Source of the DNA: Acorus gramineus
Lineage: Eukaryota > Streptophyta > Magnoliopsida > Acorales > Acoraceae
DNA: 64,000 nucleotides
NCBI GenBank assembly: GCA_030737835.1
Contig: CM060847.1
Location: 18,003,979-18,067,978 of the forward strand
Direction: 5' to 3'
This document shows positions 12,545-22,483 of this stretch, piece after piece. The notes under the pieces are model-generated. The model worked only from the letters and a program-made list of their open reading frames with translations. It was not told where the DNA came from and did not search any database. Both the position numbers and the translations under genes were made by a program. Position 1 is the stretch's first letter; each line of letters starts with the position of its first letter.

Positions 12545-14844
12545 TTAAATTATGTCTTGTGGTTAGAGAATAATAATGCATGTTATTTCATGTATGTTCA
12601 CTATGTTTTGTTTGTGACAGTACCAAAAGAGTTTGTAACTTCTTTCAAACTGAATGCATGATTATGCGTATGTGGTTTCTTTCAGGTGTTGATGTAGCAA
12701 TAATAGAATTTACATGCAAGTTTGTGATCTTTTAGTCCTGATTAGTCAACTTATGCAGGTTGTCAGAACTCAGAAGGATGTGACTCTGTTGTTCTGAATG
12801 TCAAAAATGGATTTCATCTTCTTTTGGGATCATATATTGTTCAGTCCAGATTTTGTGGGAAACTGTTTTTGGAGGCATGTTACAAGAGATTTATGTTTTG
12901 GGTGGATCTATCCCCACCATCTAGTTCTATAAACCCACCAACCAACAAAACTGAAACAAAATGTTTTGCTTTGCAAATCCATTAATCACACTAACCAAAC
13001 TATCCCCACCAACCATATACATATAAATTCTAAAGCCACCACCCAAGCCAAATAAAAACAAACCCCCTCGCCCTCTCTGGCGTAATTTTGTGTACAACAT
13101 CCACCGACACTCTGTTAATAGTAGAATGAGAGTGATAGATTTAGCCATTTATACTCTGTTTAGATAGAGAAATAAAGGTGAAATAGGTGGGAACAAAAGA
13201 GAATAAACAAAAAAAAAATGTTTGGGTAGAGAAAATAAGTGGGTATAGCTATGAAGAATTAAGTAAAAATAAACTGGTATTTGTATTTCAGGTCCTCTTT
13301 GAAATTATGTTATTTCTCCGCTTATATAAGGGAATTCATCTGTCAAATCACGTTTTCACATCAAATCATATATCACCTCTTATACATTAATGGGACCCAC
13401 ATGTTAAATATATTTTTTACACCTTAATCACATTTTATTCTTCATCAGCCAAACAATTCAATCTTTATTATTACGTTTTCTAATGAGAATAACAAAAAAC
13501 ACAATCACAAAAGAAATTATTAACCCTAAAATAACTTATGTCTCTACCTAAACAGGCACTTAGGATTTTATAGATTTCGTATTTAAATAAATTCTAGTGT
13601 TAGAAATAATAGAATTTTAAAGTGGTGGGTTCAGAAACATGTTGGGATGGGAAAAACAAGTGTGGGGTTATTCATTCCCATTTTTTTCATTGTACATTCA
13701 AACTATAGATTTAAAGTACCTAAATGTTTATTGCTAAATAATATCTTGAATTTAGCTAATGAATGAATACAACACTATGGTTACTGGTAATACTAGAATG
13801 AGGGTGATTTTTTTTTTTGAAAAAGTACTAGAATGAGGGTGATAGGTTTAGGGTTTTACAGATTTTGTATATAAAAGAATTTTGGTATCATAAATAATAG
13901 AATTTTAAAGTGGTGGGTTCAAACACACGGCGGGAATGGAAAAGCAAGTTGTGGGGTTAGCCGTTCCCGCTTTTCCTTGTACATTCGAACTAAAGATTTA
14001 AAGTATCTAAAAGTATATTCAATAATATCTTGAATTAATCTAGACTACATGAATGAATGGATATAGATTATTTAATCACCAATGTATGCGTAAATGTCCA
14101 CTAATTAAGGGATCCAGGATGGGGAGTGGGCATAGAAAGCTTCCCTGGTCAAACTTAAATAATTTAAATAATTTTCATTTTTAGGGGCGTTATTACCTAA
14201 CATCTTTGGTTAATGATGAAATCATATGATTTCTCATTTCATACATTACAAATTAAATGGTACAGTTTGTACGCACCAAACTTTTTTTTTTTTTTTTTTC
14301 TAAAACATCCATGTCAAGCGGTCAACAAACCTTTGAAGCACTGTTGAATTGTAATTATAAAAAACAGAGCCCCCAAAATCAGCTTTCTAACTAATCTGGA
14401 TAAAATATGATCCCAAAAGAAGATGAAATTCTATATTAGAAACATTAATAATCTAAACAATTTCTAAAGTAGAACAACAGTTTTTCACATGGATGTGAAT
14501 CGTTTGTTTGATGATAATGATCTAATCATCGATATACTTAGTCCATTAAGCAACCTTTAGCTTCATGAAAACTCATTTCTAAATGAGACCTTAACACAAA
14601 AAATCTACATTTCAAAAAGCCAAAAGAAAAAAAAAAAAACTTTGTGAGATCCGAATGATCTTATTAAACCATACAAAATCATACCTTTCAAGCAAGTCCC
14701 AAAGCAATCCCTAAAACACAACCAACCATGAAATAGTTTATTCCACTAGTATACTAAACAATACTAGAACAATTATATATCCCATAACAACTTATTTCTA
14801 TACCCAAACAAGTCATCATAGAATTCACTTATTACATCCCAACA
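12545..14844. other. Downstream region of gene A: MITE and local duplication, no gene
   Basis: About 12545-12850 is 3' flank shared with gene B. About 13158-13556 looks like a MITE with imperfect 15-bp inverted ends (ctgtttagatagaga and tctctacctaaacag). 13560-13760 and 13850-14065 are diverged direct copies (both have aataatagaattttaaagtgg, a gtgggttca block and aatatcttgaat). A T run lies at 14282-14299. I see no coding sequence. Confidence 0.5.
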
Positions 14845-16030
14845 ATGACCTTCCTAGTGACATGTCCTATGACATTCCCCCACCCATCCTCGGCCCTCCG
14901 AATCCCTCATTTTGAGTCCACCACTGTCTTCACATTCCCCTCCCCCACTAACCCCACCAACACCCCTAAACCTTCCTCCCCCTTCGGCCCCAAAAACTGC
15001 ACCCACCGCTTGCTTATCCCACACAAACCCAAGCCCCACTCCACCATCCACATAACATCGATAAGGGGTGCAACTCAGACGGATTGGATCAGATTGAAGA
15101 TATGTCTAAAACCCAACACGCGACGCACCCCCATTCAAACTGAACCCGACCTCAACCCGAGAGTTCAGATCAGGTTCGGGTTGAACCCGGGCTCAGGTCG
15201 GATTTGGGTTGGACTTAGATTTAACACATAAAAGATAATGAAACACATTTAAAAAATAACACAACAAACTCTGATTAATTAAAAGTTATATACAAATAAT
15301 TAACAGTGAAACTCTGTTAAGTAAAAAATTGGATGGAAATCAAATCTTACGATTTCATCCCTCTTCGTCAGGCCGAAAAAACCCCCAAAAAATAAGAGCA
15401 AAAGATAGGATCGATGGGAGCTCCTTGAGGAAGTTGGAGTTCATGGAGATTCTTGGTGTAGGGCTGAGATTGAAGGATCCCAAAGGACTGGCTAAGTTAG
15501 TCAGAGATGGTGAGAGTGACTGTGTTCAGGTTGAATCACTACCCTTCGTTACTGTCATCAACAGCAACAACAACAACAAGAGGTTGACAACTGACAATAG
15601 TAATAATAATGGTGATGGAAACAACAATAGCAGGGACATTCAACTCAAGAGAGTGGGTACCGATCGGATAGTGCGGCAGTCAGTCGGCATGTGAATGAAC
15701 TGTGACGGCGAAGAAGACATAGTGATGCTCTGGTTTTTGTTTTAGGAATTTAGGGTTAGATGTAGGTATGCAGTAATGGCAGCATAACATTTGTTAACCT
15801 ACACTGAGGGTCAAGTTCGGGTTGAGTCCGCGTAACCCGACTTGACAACCCGAACCTGTCCCGAATTGGATTTGAGTTAGTTCGGGTTCAGATTAGATTG
15901 AACCCGATATAAAAAAACCCCAACTCGAACCCGATCCCACTCGCGCAGTGCTTTACCATGTCGTATTTGACCCCTATTGGGCTCTTGAGGTTTGCCTCTA
16001 CTTCGGTCATGTAATTAAGTTTGTCAATTA
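14845..16030 (-). pseudogene. Oxidoreductase pseudogene D (3' part, antisense, with insertion)
   Basis: Read on the minus strand, 15940-16020 encodes a decayed match to the TPEGASLKSPSGLKYDAV-HCA part of the oxidoreductase. 14845-15060 matches its C-terminal region (a KVKTVVDSK-like block, then a GHATGKVIVEM-like end), with stops and shifted frames. The two parts are separated by an inserted element at about 15062-15935. The 5' exons are not found to the right of 16030. Sequence just upstream of the exon (gacaaacttaattacat) matches the corresponding place in pseudogene C, so both descend from one antisense copy and were duplicated with segment A/B. Confidence 0.75.
15062..15935. mobile_element. 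Insertion with cgggtt-rich ends inside pseudogene D, carrying a 121-codon ORF
   Basis: The left arm (ggggtgcaactcagacgg, then cgggttgaacccgggc) and the right arm (gttcgggttgagtccg, gaacccgatataaaa) are words in inverted relation, as in small hAT-like elements. Between them lies an open frame at 15329-15694 (MDGNQILRFHPSSSGRKNP start, an Asn-run near residue 80, stop after SVGM). I do not recognise the protein. It could be a captured gene fragment or chance. Target-site duplications are not clear. Confidence 0.45.
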
Positions 16031-16060
16031 TCTAAAAAGAAATATTCTGAATCCTGGTTT

Positions 16061-17094
16061 TTTTTTTTTGCAAACTAATCATTTTTAAATTTTCCTGTAT
16101 TTGACTGAGTCATATGACTACTTTGGTAAATTTATAAAATTTATGATTATTTTAATAATTAAACAATTAATGGTTATTAGTTTGGGGAAAAAACCCCTGA
16201 GAGTTTGTATGGGACAAATCCAATATTCGAATATCCAGAATACGACTATGGATATTAAATTTTTTTTTAAGGATAATGTGAATACTACCCCAAATGCAGT
16301 ACTCACATGTTTTAATTTTATAAATAAATATTAAAAATAATTTAATGAGGCATATGTTTTTGACAAAAAATGTACATCATTTCATTTCGAGTTGAGTGGA
16401 CCAATTTTTAGCAACTGAAAAAAATTAACGAGGTATATACATCACTGGATGGCTAATATGATAGCTCATATTTTCTATAAATACATATATTTAATTTATA
16501 TATGCTTCATTTTTTTTAGCATGCACCTCTTATTAGATGATATATATTATTTAATTTTTTTTTAAATCATAACATGTGTAGACTGAAAATAGGACTAGAA
16601 AAAAATCTATATGTAATATTTTCCAAAATTTTACTGTATGGTGTCTAAATTTATGCTTGAAATGTTGTTACACAGTCTTTTTTTAAGTCCTAATTTGTTA
16701 ACATCATATACTCATATTAAAGATGTATATGCCTTGATTAATTTGTCACATTTTTTAAAAATTGATTCATACAATTTATTAGAGTATATATTTCATTTTT
16801 TATAAAAGTATATACCTTATTAAATAAAGTATACCATTTAAAAAAAATCTAAAACATGTATAAACTACAACTAGGGCTAAAAAAGTGACTCTATGTAACA
16901 TTATCATTTATGTTTATTTATTAACGATGAACCCCACCAGAAAAAAATAATGGTCCGCCACTGGTTATATATCCTAGGTATAGTAAGTTGAGAGGACTAG
17001 CAATGTGAAAAAATTGTGTAACAATGCTCTATCAACTAATGTTGGGTTTTGTATGAATGTGAATGTATGATATTACTATTATTGTATTTTATTT
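16061..17094. other. AT-rich intergenic stretch, no gene
   Basis: Long A/T runs and weak internal repetition are seen (16562-16620 resembles 16838-16905). No coding sequence or element termini are recognised. Confidence 0.4.
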
Positions 17095-17540
17095 TAGTCT
17101 CTGTAAACATGCATATTTATAGATTAGTCCCTCACTTTTTTATATTTATTTTTTAGTCCCCATATTCAACCGTCTATTTGGTTTTTAGTCCCTCCGTCAA
17201 ACGTCCGTCCATACACCGTTAATTTGTGAAATATGATTTATTTTTAAGTCCCTGTAAACTATGTTATTTAGTGATTAGTCCCTCCCTTCTTCATATTTTA
17301 CAAGGACTAATCACTAAATAACATAGTTTACAGGGACTGATCACTAAATAACATACTTTATAGGGACTAAAAAATAAAATCACATTTCATAAATTAACAG
17401 TGTATGGACGGACGTTTGACGGGGGGACTAAAAACAAAATAGGCGGTTAAATATGAAGACTAAAAAAGAAATATCAAGAAGTGAGAGATCGATCCTTAAA
17501 TAGACATATTTACAGAGACTTAAAACTAAAAATCTCTCTA
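17095..17540. mobile_element. Foldback (palindromic) element, about 450 bp
   Basis: The two halves are inverted copies around a centre near 17310. Left-arm words agtccctgtaaactatg, ttagtgattagtccc and cgtccgtccatacacc reappear in reverse complement as catagtttacagggact, gggactaatcactaa and gtgtatggacggacg. The outer ends are agtctctgtaaac and gtttacagagact-like. No ORF is seen. This is typical of MULE-type or other foldback MITEs. Confidence 0.75.
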
Positions 17541-18607
17541 TTTTAATGTATATACATGATACAAAAAATAAAAAAAATAGATGCACCATTTTTTGTTGAG
17601 CTGATATTTAAAATTTAGCAGCATTAAAATTCCAACAACATTAAACAAAAAAATGGGCCCTACTAACCACATTAAAATCAATTTCTAGTACCACCACAAC
17701 AATGTGAACTCTATTAGAAAATGTTTTTGGATAATGTTATATCTAGACTCATTTCCAACCTCAATTATAGTTTATATGTGTTTTTAATTTTTTAAAAATA
17801 GTATACCTCATATAATGAGGTACATGTTTTTATAAAAAATAAAACACACGCTCTAATAAATTGTATAGAGGCATTTATAGAAAATATAAAAAAATTCTTT
17901 TGAATCATATGTCAACGTGAGTATATATGTCGATAGAAATCTATTAACATCGTATAAGAGTGGAATTGGGGTTGGAAATGAATATGGTTGAAACAGTATA
18001 TCCAATATTTGTTTTTTTCTTTTTTGATGTGAACTTCACACGAACAATTGTCGCGTTGTGAGGTGAGGAGCATCGGTACTCCAATTCACACATAAGAGGA
18101 GCATATCTTTGTCCCACTGCGTGTATCACGAATTATTCTGTCAAACCATGATATATTATATTATAACAAAAAAAAGCGTAAAATATGTAATGATCGTGCG
18201 GTCCATGCATGTCAATCCTATCACAAACTTGCTCTTCTGAGCTGATTATTGTCATTCATGAATCACACTGTTTGTACTGTATACAGTACTGTAACCAGGA
18301 CAGATAGTTGATTGGACGAGATTATAAATGACCAGATGATTACGTGTCACTTGTTAATATATTTAATTATTATTAAATAATGAGTTGGATTCAAGTTTTT
18401 GGTTCTCTCAAACTCATTTCAAATGAAATTCAGGTTGAATTCAAATGTTGAAATCTCAATCTAAACCTGTCCCTAAATTGCGTCTATATATTCGGATTGA
18501 ATCAGTTTCAACTCACCTAAGTTTCACGTGGAGGAGTAGTATCGGTCCCCTCCCATTGTTAGAGATCTCTTCTAGCCAGGAGTTCTTAATTTATCAGACA
18601 TTCAACC

Positions 18608-18700
18608 TAATTGTCATTATACACACTTTAACTTGCGATGTCAAGTTAATTGTCATTAAACACACTTTAACTTGTGATGTCAACTTAATTGTCATGATAA
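18608..18700 (+). promoter_or_regulatory. 39-bp tandem repeat in the decarboxylase promoter
   Basis: Two full units and a partial third start at 18608, 18647 and 18686, each opening taattgtcat. Each full unit holds acactttaacttg and gatgtcaa, whose complement TTGAC is the W-box core recognised by WRKY factors. The repeat lies about 130-210 bp upstream of the start codon. Function is inferred from position only. Confidence 0.5.
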
Positions 18701-18727
18701 AAAAGTGTCGACCTATATTGAAATCTA

Positions 18728-18736
18728 CCTATAAAT
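18728..18736 (+). promoter_or_regulatory. Candidate TATA box of the decarboxylase gene
   Basis: The motif cctataaat lies about 85 bp upstream of the ATG at 18817. That would allow a transcription start near 18760 and a 5' UTR of about 55 bp. A weaker TATA-like tctatatatt lies near 18483. Confidence 0.45.
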
Positions 18737-18816
18737 TGCCCACCAAACTCTTCTCTACAACATCCAACTTTCCACTATTCCCATACATTTTAATCTTTAC
18801 ACAAATCTTTCCAAAC

Positions 18817-21800
18817 ATGGGAGGCCTTCCAGTGAGCACTTTCAAGCCACTGGACATCAATGCCCTGTTAGAGGAGATTCCAGTCATGACAGCCTTCATC
18901 GCCGACTACTACAAAGACATCGAGACCTACCCGGTCCGCAGCCAAGTCGAACCGGGCTACCTCCACCGCCTCCTCCCCGACTCCGCCCCCCGCTTCCCCG
19001 AGCCCCTAACGACCATCCTCGACGACGTGCGCAACGACATCCTCCCCGGTCTCACGCACTGGCAGAGCCCAAACTTCTTCGCCTACTTCCCAGGAAGCGC
19101 AAGCAACCCCGGCATCCTCGGCGAGATGCTTACCGCCGCCTTGAACGTTGTGGGTTTCAATTGGATCTCCTCCCCTGCCGCGACCGAACTCGAGATGATC
19201 GTCATGGATTGGATGGCAAAGTTTCTCCGCCTCCCGCGCGAGTTCACGTTCTCCGGTGGCGGTGGAGGTGTCATGCTGGGAACCACGTGCGAGGCGATTG
19301 TGGGCACCATGGCCGCGGCGAGGGACGCCGCGTTAGCCCGAATCGGCTTCGAAGGCATAACCAAGTATGATTTGGTTTGGGGTCTTGGGATTAGGTCGAC
19401 GTTGGAAGTCAGAAAATGTTTTTGTGTCCTGAAAATGACAAATAAGAAATGGTTCACGCACTCGGGCCGATCCTGAGTGTAGGCCGCATGCCTAGGGTCC
19501 TCATCCAAAAGAGCCCCCAAATCTGAAATTTAATATATCTATCAATTTTTTTAATTTCAAAATTTATAATTTTCATTTCAAAAACTGAATTGACGAGTAT
19601 TTTTTTTTTATTATTTAAAAATTTATTCATTTCCTTTACCCCCGTTTGAATTGAGAAATTGAGTTATTCTGGATAATAACTATCCCAGTATAGATAACAA
19701 TTCTACAGGAATAAGAGATTTTCTATTTGGTTGTATTTTTTATTATTCTCATTGAAAAACGTAAGAATAAAGGTTGAGTTGTTTGGTTGATAAAGAATAA
19801 AATATAAATAAAGTGTAAAAAAAATTATTTGACATGTGAGCCCTTTGATGTATAAGAGGTGATGATAGGTGATTTGATGTGATAAGGTGTAAAAAGTTGA
19901 TTTGACATGTGAGCCAATGGGAATAGATAAACTGAGTATAACTTATTTTAGGGGTTACTTAGAATTGTTATACTCTCTTATACTCGTTTAAACTGGCTTA
20001 GTAATACCAAGTTATACTCTGCAAATAAATAGCTATTTTCCCTATCTATTCTTATATCACCCTTATCCGAGCTTAACCCGTTATCCAAACGGGAGCTCAG
20101 GGGTTTTTTTTTTTTATGAAGATGATGTTCATTTATGTCATAAATATAAAAAAACCGTTGTTTATTTATTTTTATTTTTTTAAGGGTGCGTTTGGATGTG
20201 AGGTTGAAACACTGAGATTCTTAAAATTTTATATTTCAAACTTAGCTTTTGAAAATCTATGTTTTATTAGATTTTCCACCGTAAGGTTTTTTTGGTCAAA
20301 AAATGAAGATTGTGGTTTGAAAAACTAAACGCTAAAAATATATTTGAATTTAAGTTTGAGAATTTTTAATTTTTCAAACGCAGAATCTACTTAAACTCAT
20401 ATCCAAACGGACCCTAAGAAATGGTGCTCCTAAGATTTAATCTCTTAATCTCTTTTACAAAGGTGGGAGGTGCTTACTGACTTGACCAAAGCTTGTTTCA
20501 CAAGTATTTTTGTTGCTGTTTTTATTATTTTAAAAAGAAAGATCTATACAATCAAATTATATTTATGAATAACTTGTATTTCTTATTTTAGTTTCAATTG
20601 TTTTTCTATTTGTTATATTTTTTTTGTTTTTTTTACATATATGTGTTTTAATTATTTTTAAGTCTGTTTGTCATTTATATTTCCTCTTTATATTTTATTT
20701 GAATTTTTATATTTTTATTGTTTTTTTTTATTGGTGCCTTGAATTTCTTATAACTATTAGGTGAAACAATTTTTCTTTTCTTGTTTTGGAATTAACAAAA
20801 AAAAATTAGTGCAAATGAATTGGGTCCCATTTCAAGGATTCGCCGAGGGCCCCTTCTATAACATTCAATCTCAGGGCCAGCCATGCACGTATATGCGTAC
20901 GCGCACATGGTGTGGGCACATTTCACACATTAGTAGACGCACTTAGCATTGATTATTTTTTTTACTTAATTTTGTTTTGAAATTTGAATTGTTCACCAAA
21001 GATTGCAAAAGCAACCCCATAATTCTGTTCATTCAACAAATTTTATCATCAATTAAAAACAGTTTCATAGAGTACGTTGAAAAATCTTTAAAATTTCTGT
21101 CCGTAGATTTTAGAGTTTTAATGTATATTCTGGAAGTATTTGTCTAAACCCTCTCACAAACTTAAAATTTGAGTAGAGATAAATAACATTTTAAGAAAAG
21201 CTTTTTATATGCTTTAAAACTCTGATTTTTTAATGTGTTCTTTTTTAAAAAAAAATTCACCAGGCTTGTGATCTACGCATCCGATCAGACACACTTCGCC
21301 TTCCAGAAGGCGTCGAAGTTGGTGGGGATACCACCGGCCAACTTCCGCGTGATCGTCACCTCCACGGCTTCTGAGCACGCGCTGCCCCCGGAGAGCGTGC
21401 GCGCGGCCATTGATGAAGACCTCGCGAGGGGGTTGGTCCCGCTCTACATCTGCGCCACGGTGGGCACGACCGCGGTTGGCGCGGTCGACCCGCTCGCGCC
21501 GCTCGGGGATCTCGCGAGGGAGTACGGGATCTGGCTGCACGTTGACGCGGCGTACGCGGGCGCGTGCGCGGCGTGCGTCGAGTACGAGCGCTACTTCGAG
21601 GGGTTGGACCGCGCCGACTCGTTCAGCACCAACTGCCACAAGTGGCTGTTGTCGAACCTGGACTGTTGTTGTCTGTGGGTCAAGAACCCAGGCTCGCTTG
21701 TGAGCTCGCTGTCCACTGATGCGGAGATATTGAAGAACGACGTGAGCGAGGCGAAGCGGGTGGTGGATTACAAGGACTGGCAGATCTCGTTGAGTCGGCG

Positions 21801-22188
21801 GTTCCGGGCGCTGAAGCTTTGGCTCGTGATGCGAAGGTTCGGCGCGGATAATTTGATGAGCCACATACGGAGCGACGTCGAGATGGCCGAGCAGTTTGAG
21901 CGGATGGTGGAGAAGGATGAGAGGTTCGAGGTGGTCGCACCGAGGAGGTTCGCGCTTGTGTGCTTCCGACTCAGGCCGAAGAAGGGGGGATCGTGCGAGA
22001 TGAATCGGAAGCTGTTGGGGGAGGTAAACGCAAGCGGGCGCGCATTCTTGACGCACGCAGTGGTGGAGGAGAAGTACGTGCTCCGCATGGTGGTCGGCGC
22101 GACACTCACGGAGGAGAGGCACGTGTATGGGACTTGGAAGGTCATTCAAGATATGGCGGATGGTATTGTTAGTGAAGAATATCACTAG
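18817..22188 (+). CDS. AADC: Aromatic amino acid decarboxylase-family protein with Ile at the catalytic Tyr position
   Basis: This is a PLP-dependent group II decarboxylase. Exons 18817-19364 and 21264-22188 (GT at 19365, AG at 21262-21263, phase 2) join to 490 residues, the usual plant length. Diagnostic segments are [30 protein letters not shown], the glycine stretch G149[24 protein letters not shown] (His193), VDAAYAG (Asp277) and NCHKWLL with PLP lysine Lys309. Ser360 in QISLSRRFR sits where Ser marks tyrosine/phenylalanine-type enzymes and Gly marks tryptophan decarboxylases. The mobile-loop position that is Tyr in decarboxylases (NPEYLKN) and Phe in phenylacetaldehyde synthases is Ile338 here (DAEILKN). 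Decarboxylase, aldehyde synthase or altered activity therefore cannot be decided. The ATG at 18817 fits the family N-terminus; an in-frame upstream extension to 18445 looks like leader. Exons are GC-rich and uninterrupted. Cytosolic, no signal peptide seen. Confidence 0.92.
19641..20093. mobile_element. MITE in the decarboxylase intron
   Basis: It starts cccgtttgaattgag and ends ccaaacggg, giving short inverted ends. The interior has ataactatccc and cttatccg words related to 57700-57850. No ORF is seen. It lies within the 1899-bp intron of the decarboxylase gene. Confidence 0.5.
20184..20414. mobile_element. Tourist-like (PIF/Harbinger) MITE in the decarboxylase intron
   Basis: Terminal inverted repeats are gggtgcgtttggatgtgag on the left and ctcatatccaaacggaccc on the right (17 of 19 pair). 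The element is bracketed by taa at 20181-20183 and 20415-20417, the three-base TAA/TTA target duplication of Harbinger-type elements. Length is 231 bp and it has no coding capacity. Confidence 0.82.
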
Positions 22189-22193
22189 TGCTT

Positions 22194-22348
22194 CTTCTTT
22201 CTCTGCATCAGGAATAACTGAGCCAATCTCTGTCTGATTGTTTTCCTATCAAGCATTACATACATGTTACTTTCTTTCTCTTCATCAGGAATAACTGAGC
22301 CAATCCCTGTCTGATTGTTTTCCTATCAAGAATTACATATATGTTACT
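22194..22348 (+). repeat. 77-bp tandem duplication just 3' of the decarboxylase
   Basis: Two copies share caggaataactgagccaat and gtctgattgttttcctatc, 77 bp apart. The first begins a few bases after the TAG stop codon, so the duplication probably lies in the 3' UTR. Confidence 0.85.
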
Positions 22349-22349
22349 T

Positions 22350-22480
22350 TGTTCTGGTATTTGTCTTGTTTAGGGGGTCATTTTTCATGTAAACCTTTCT
22401 AAAGGTGTATTATTAATTAGAGCATTCATGATAATTTTTGTGCATGTGTGTCACTGTTTTACTGCGTGCCTATCTTAACT
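22350..22480 (+). repeat. Segment shared with the LBD 3' flank
   Basis: It matches 561-696 from tgttctgg to atcttaact, with substitutions and small gaps. Similarity stops where a DNA transposon begins at 22484. It marks the left limit of detectable similarity between the two segmental copies. Confidence 0.8.
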
Positions 22481-22483
22481 AAT

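Larger units (their letters stand above)
697..16060. repeat. Segmental duplication, copy A (colinear with about 22481-39890)
   Basis: Matching blocks occur in the same order and orientation as in copy B. About 906-1490 pairs with 31206-31415 plus 33210-33475. 2358-2960 pairs with 33475-34130, and 2965-3500 with 34120-34950. 8590-12850 pairs with 35290-39395, which covers the whole oxidoreductase gene including introns, and 14825-16050 with 39600-39890. Copy A carries a 2.93-kb tandem duplication, an extra stretch at about 1499-2357 and hAT-like inserts at about 4222-5590, none of which is in copy B. 697-905 shows no gene and no match in copy B. Confidence 0.8.

Noticed and set aside
18445..18816. 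In-frame N-terminal extension of the decarboxylase by 124 codons
   Set aside because: Plant decarboxylases start near MG-LP; the extension contains the promoter repeats and TATA-like sequences and is low in coding character.
19365..19476. Read-through end of the 343-codon ORF as the true C-terminus
   Set aside because: A good GT donor at 19365 and acceptor at 21262 join to a continuous family-length protein; the read-through lacks the PLP lysine.
21214..22185. 323-codon minus-strand ORF opposite decarboxylase exon 2
   Set aside because: It is an antisense shadow caused by the high GC of the exon; no motif.
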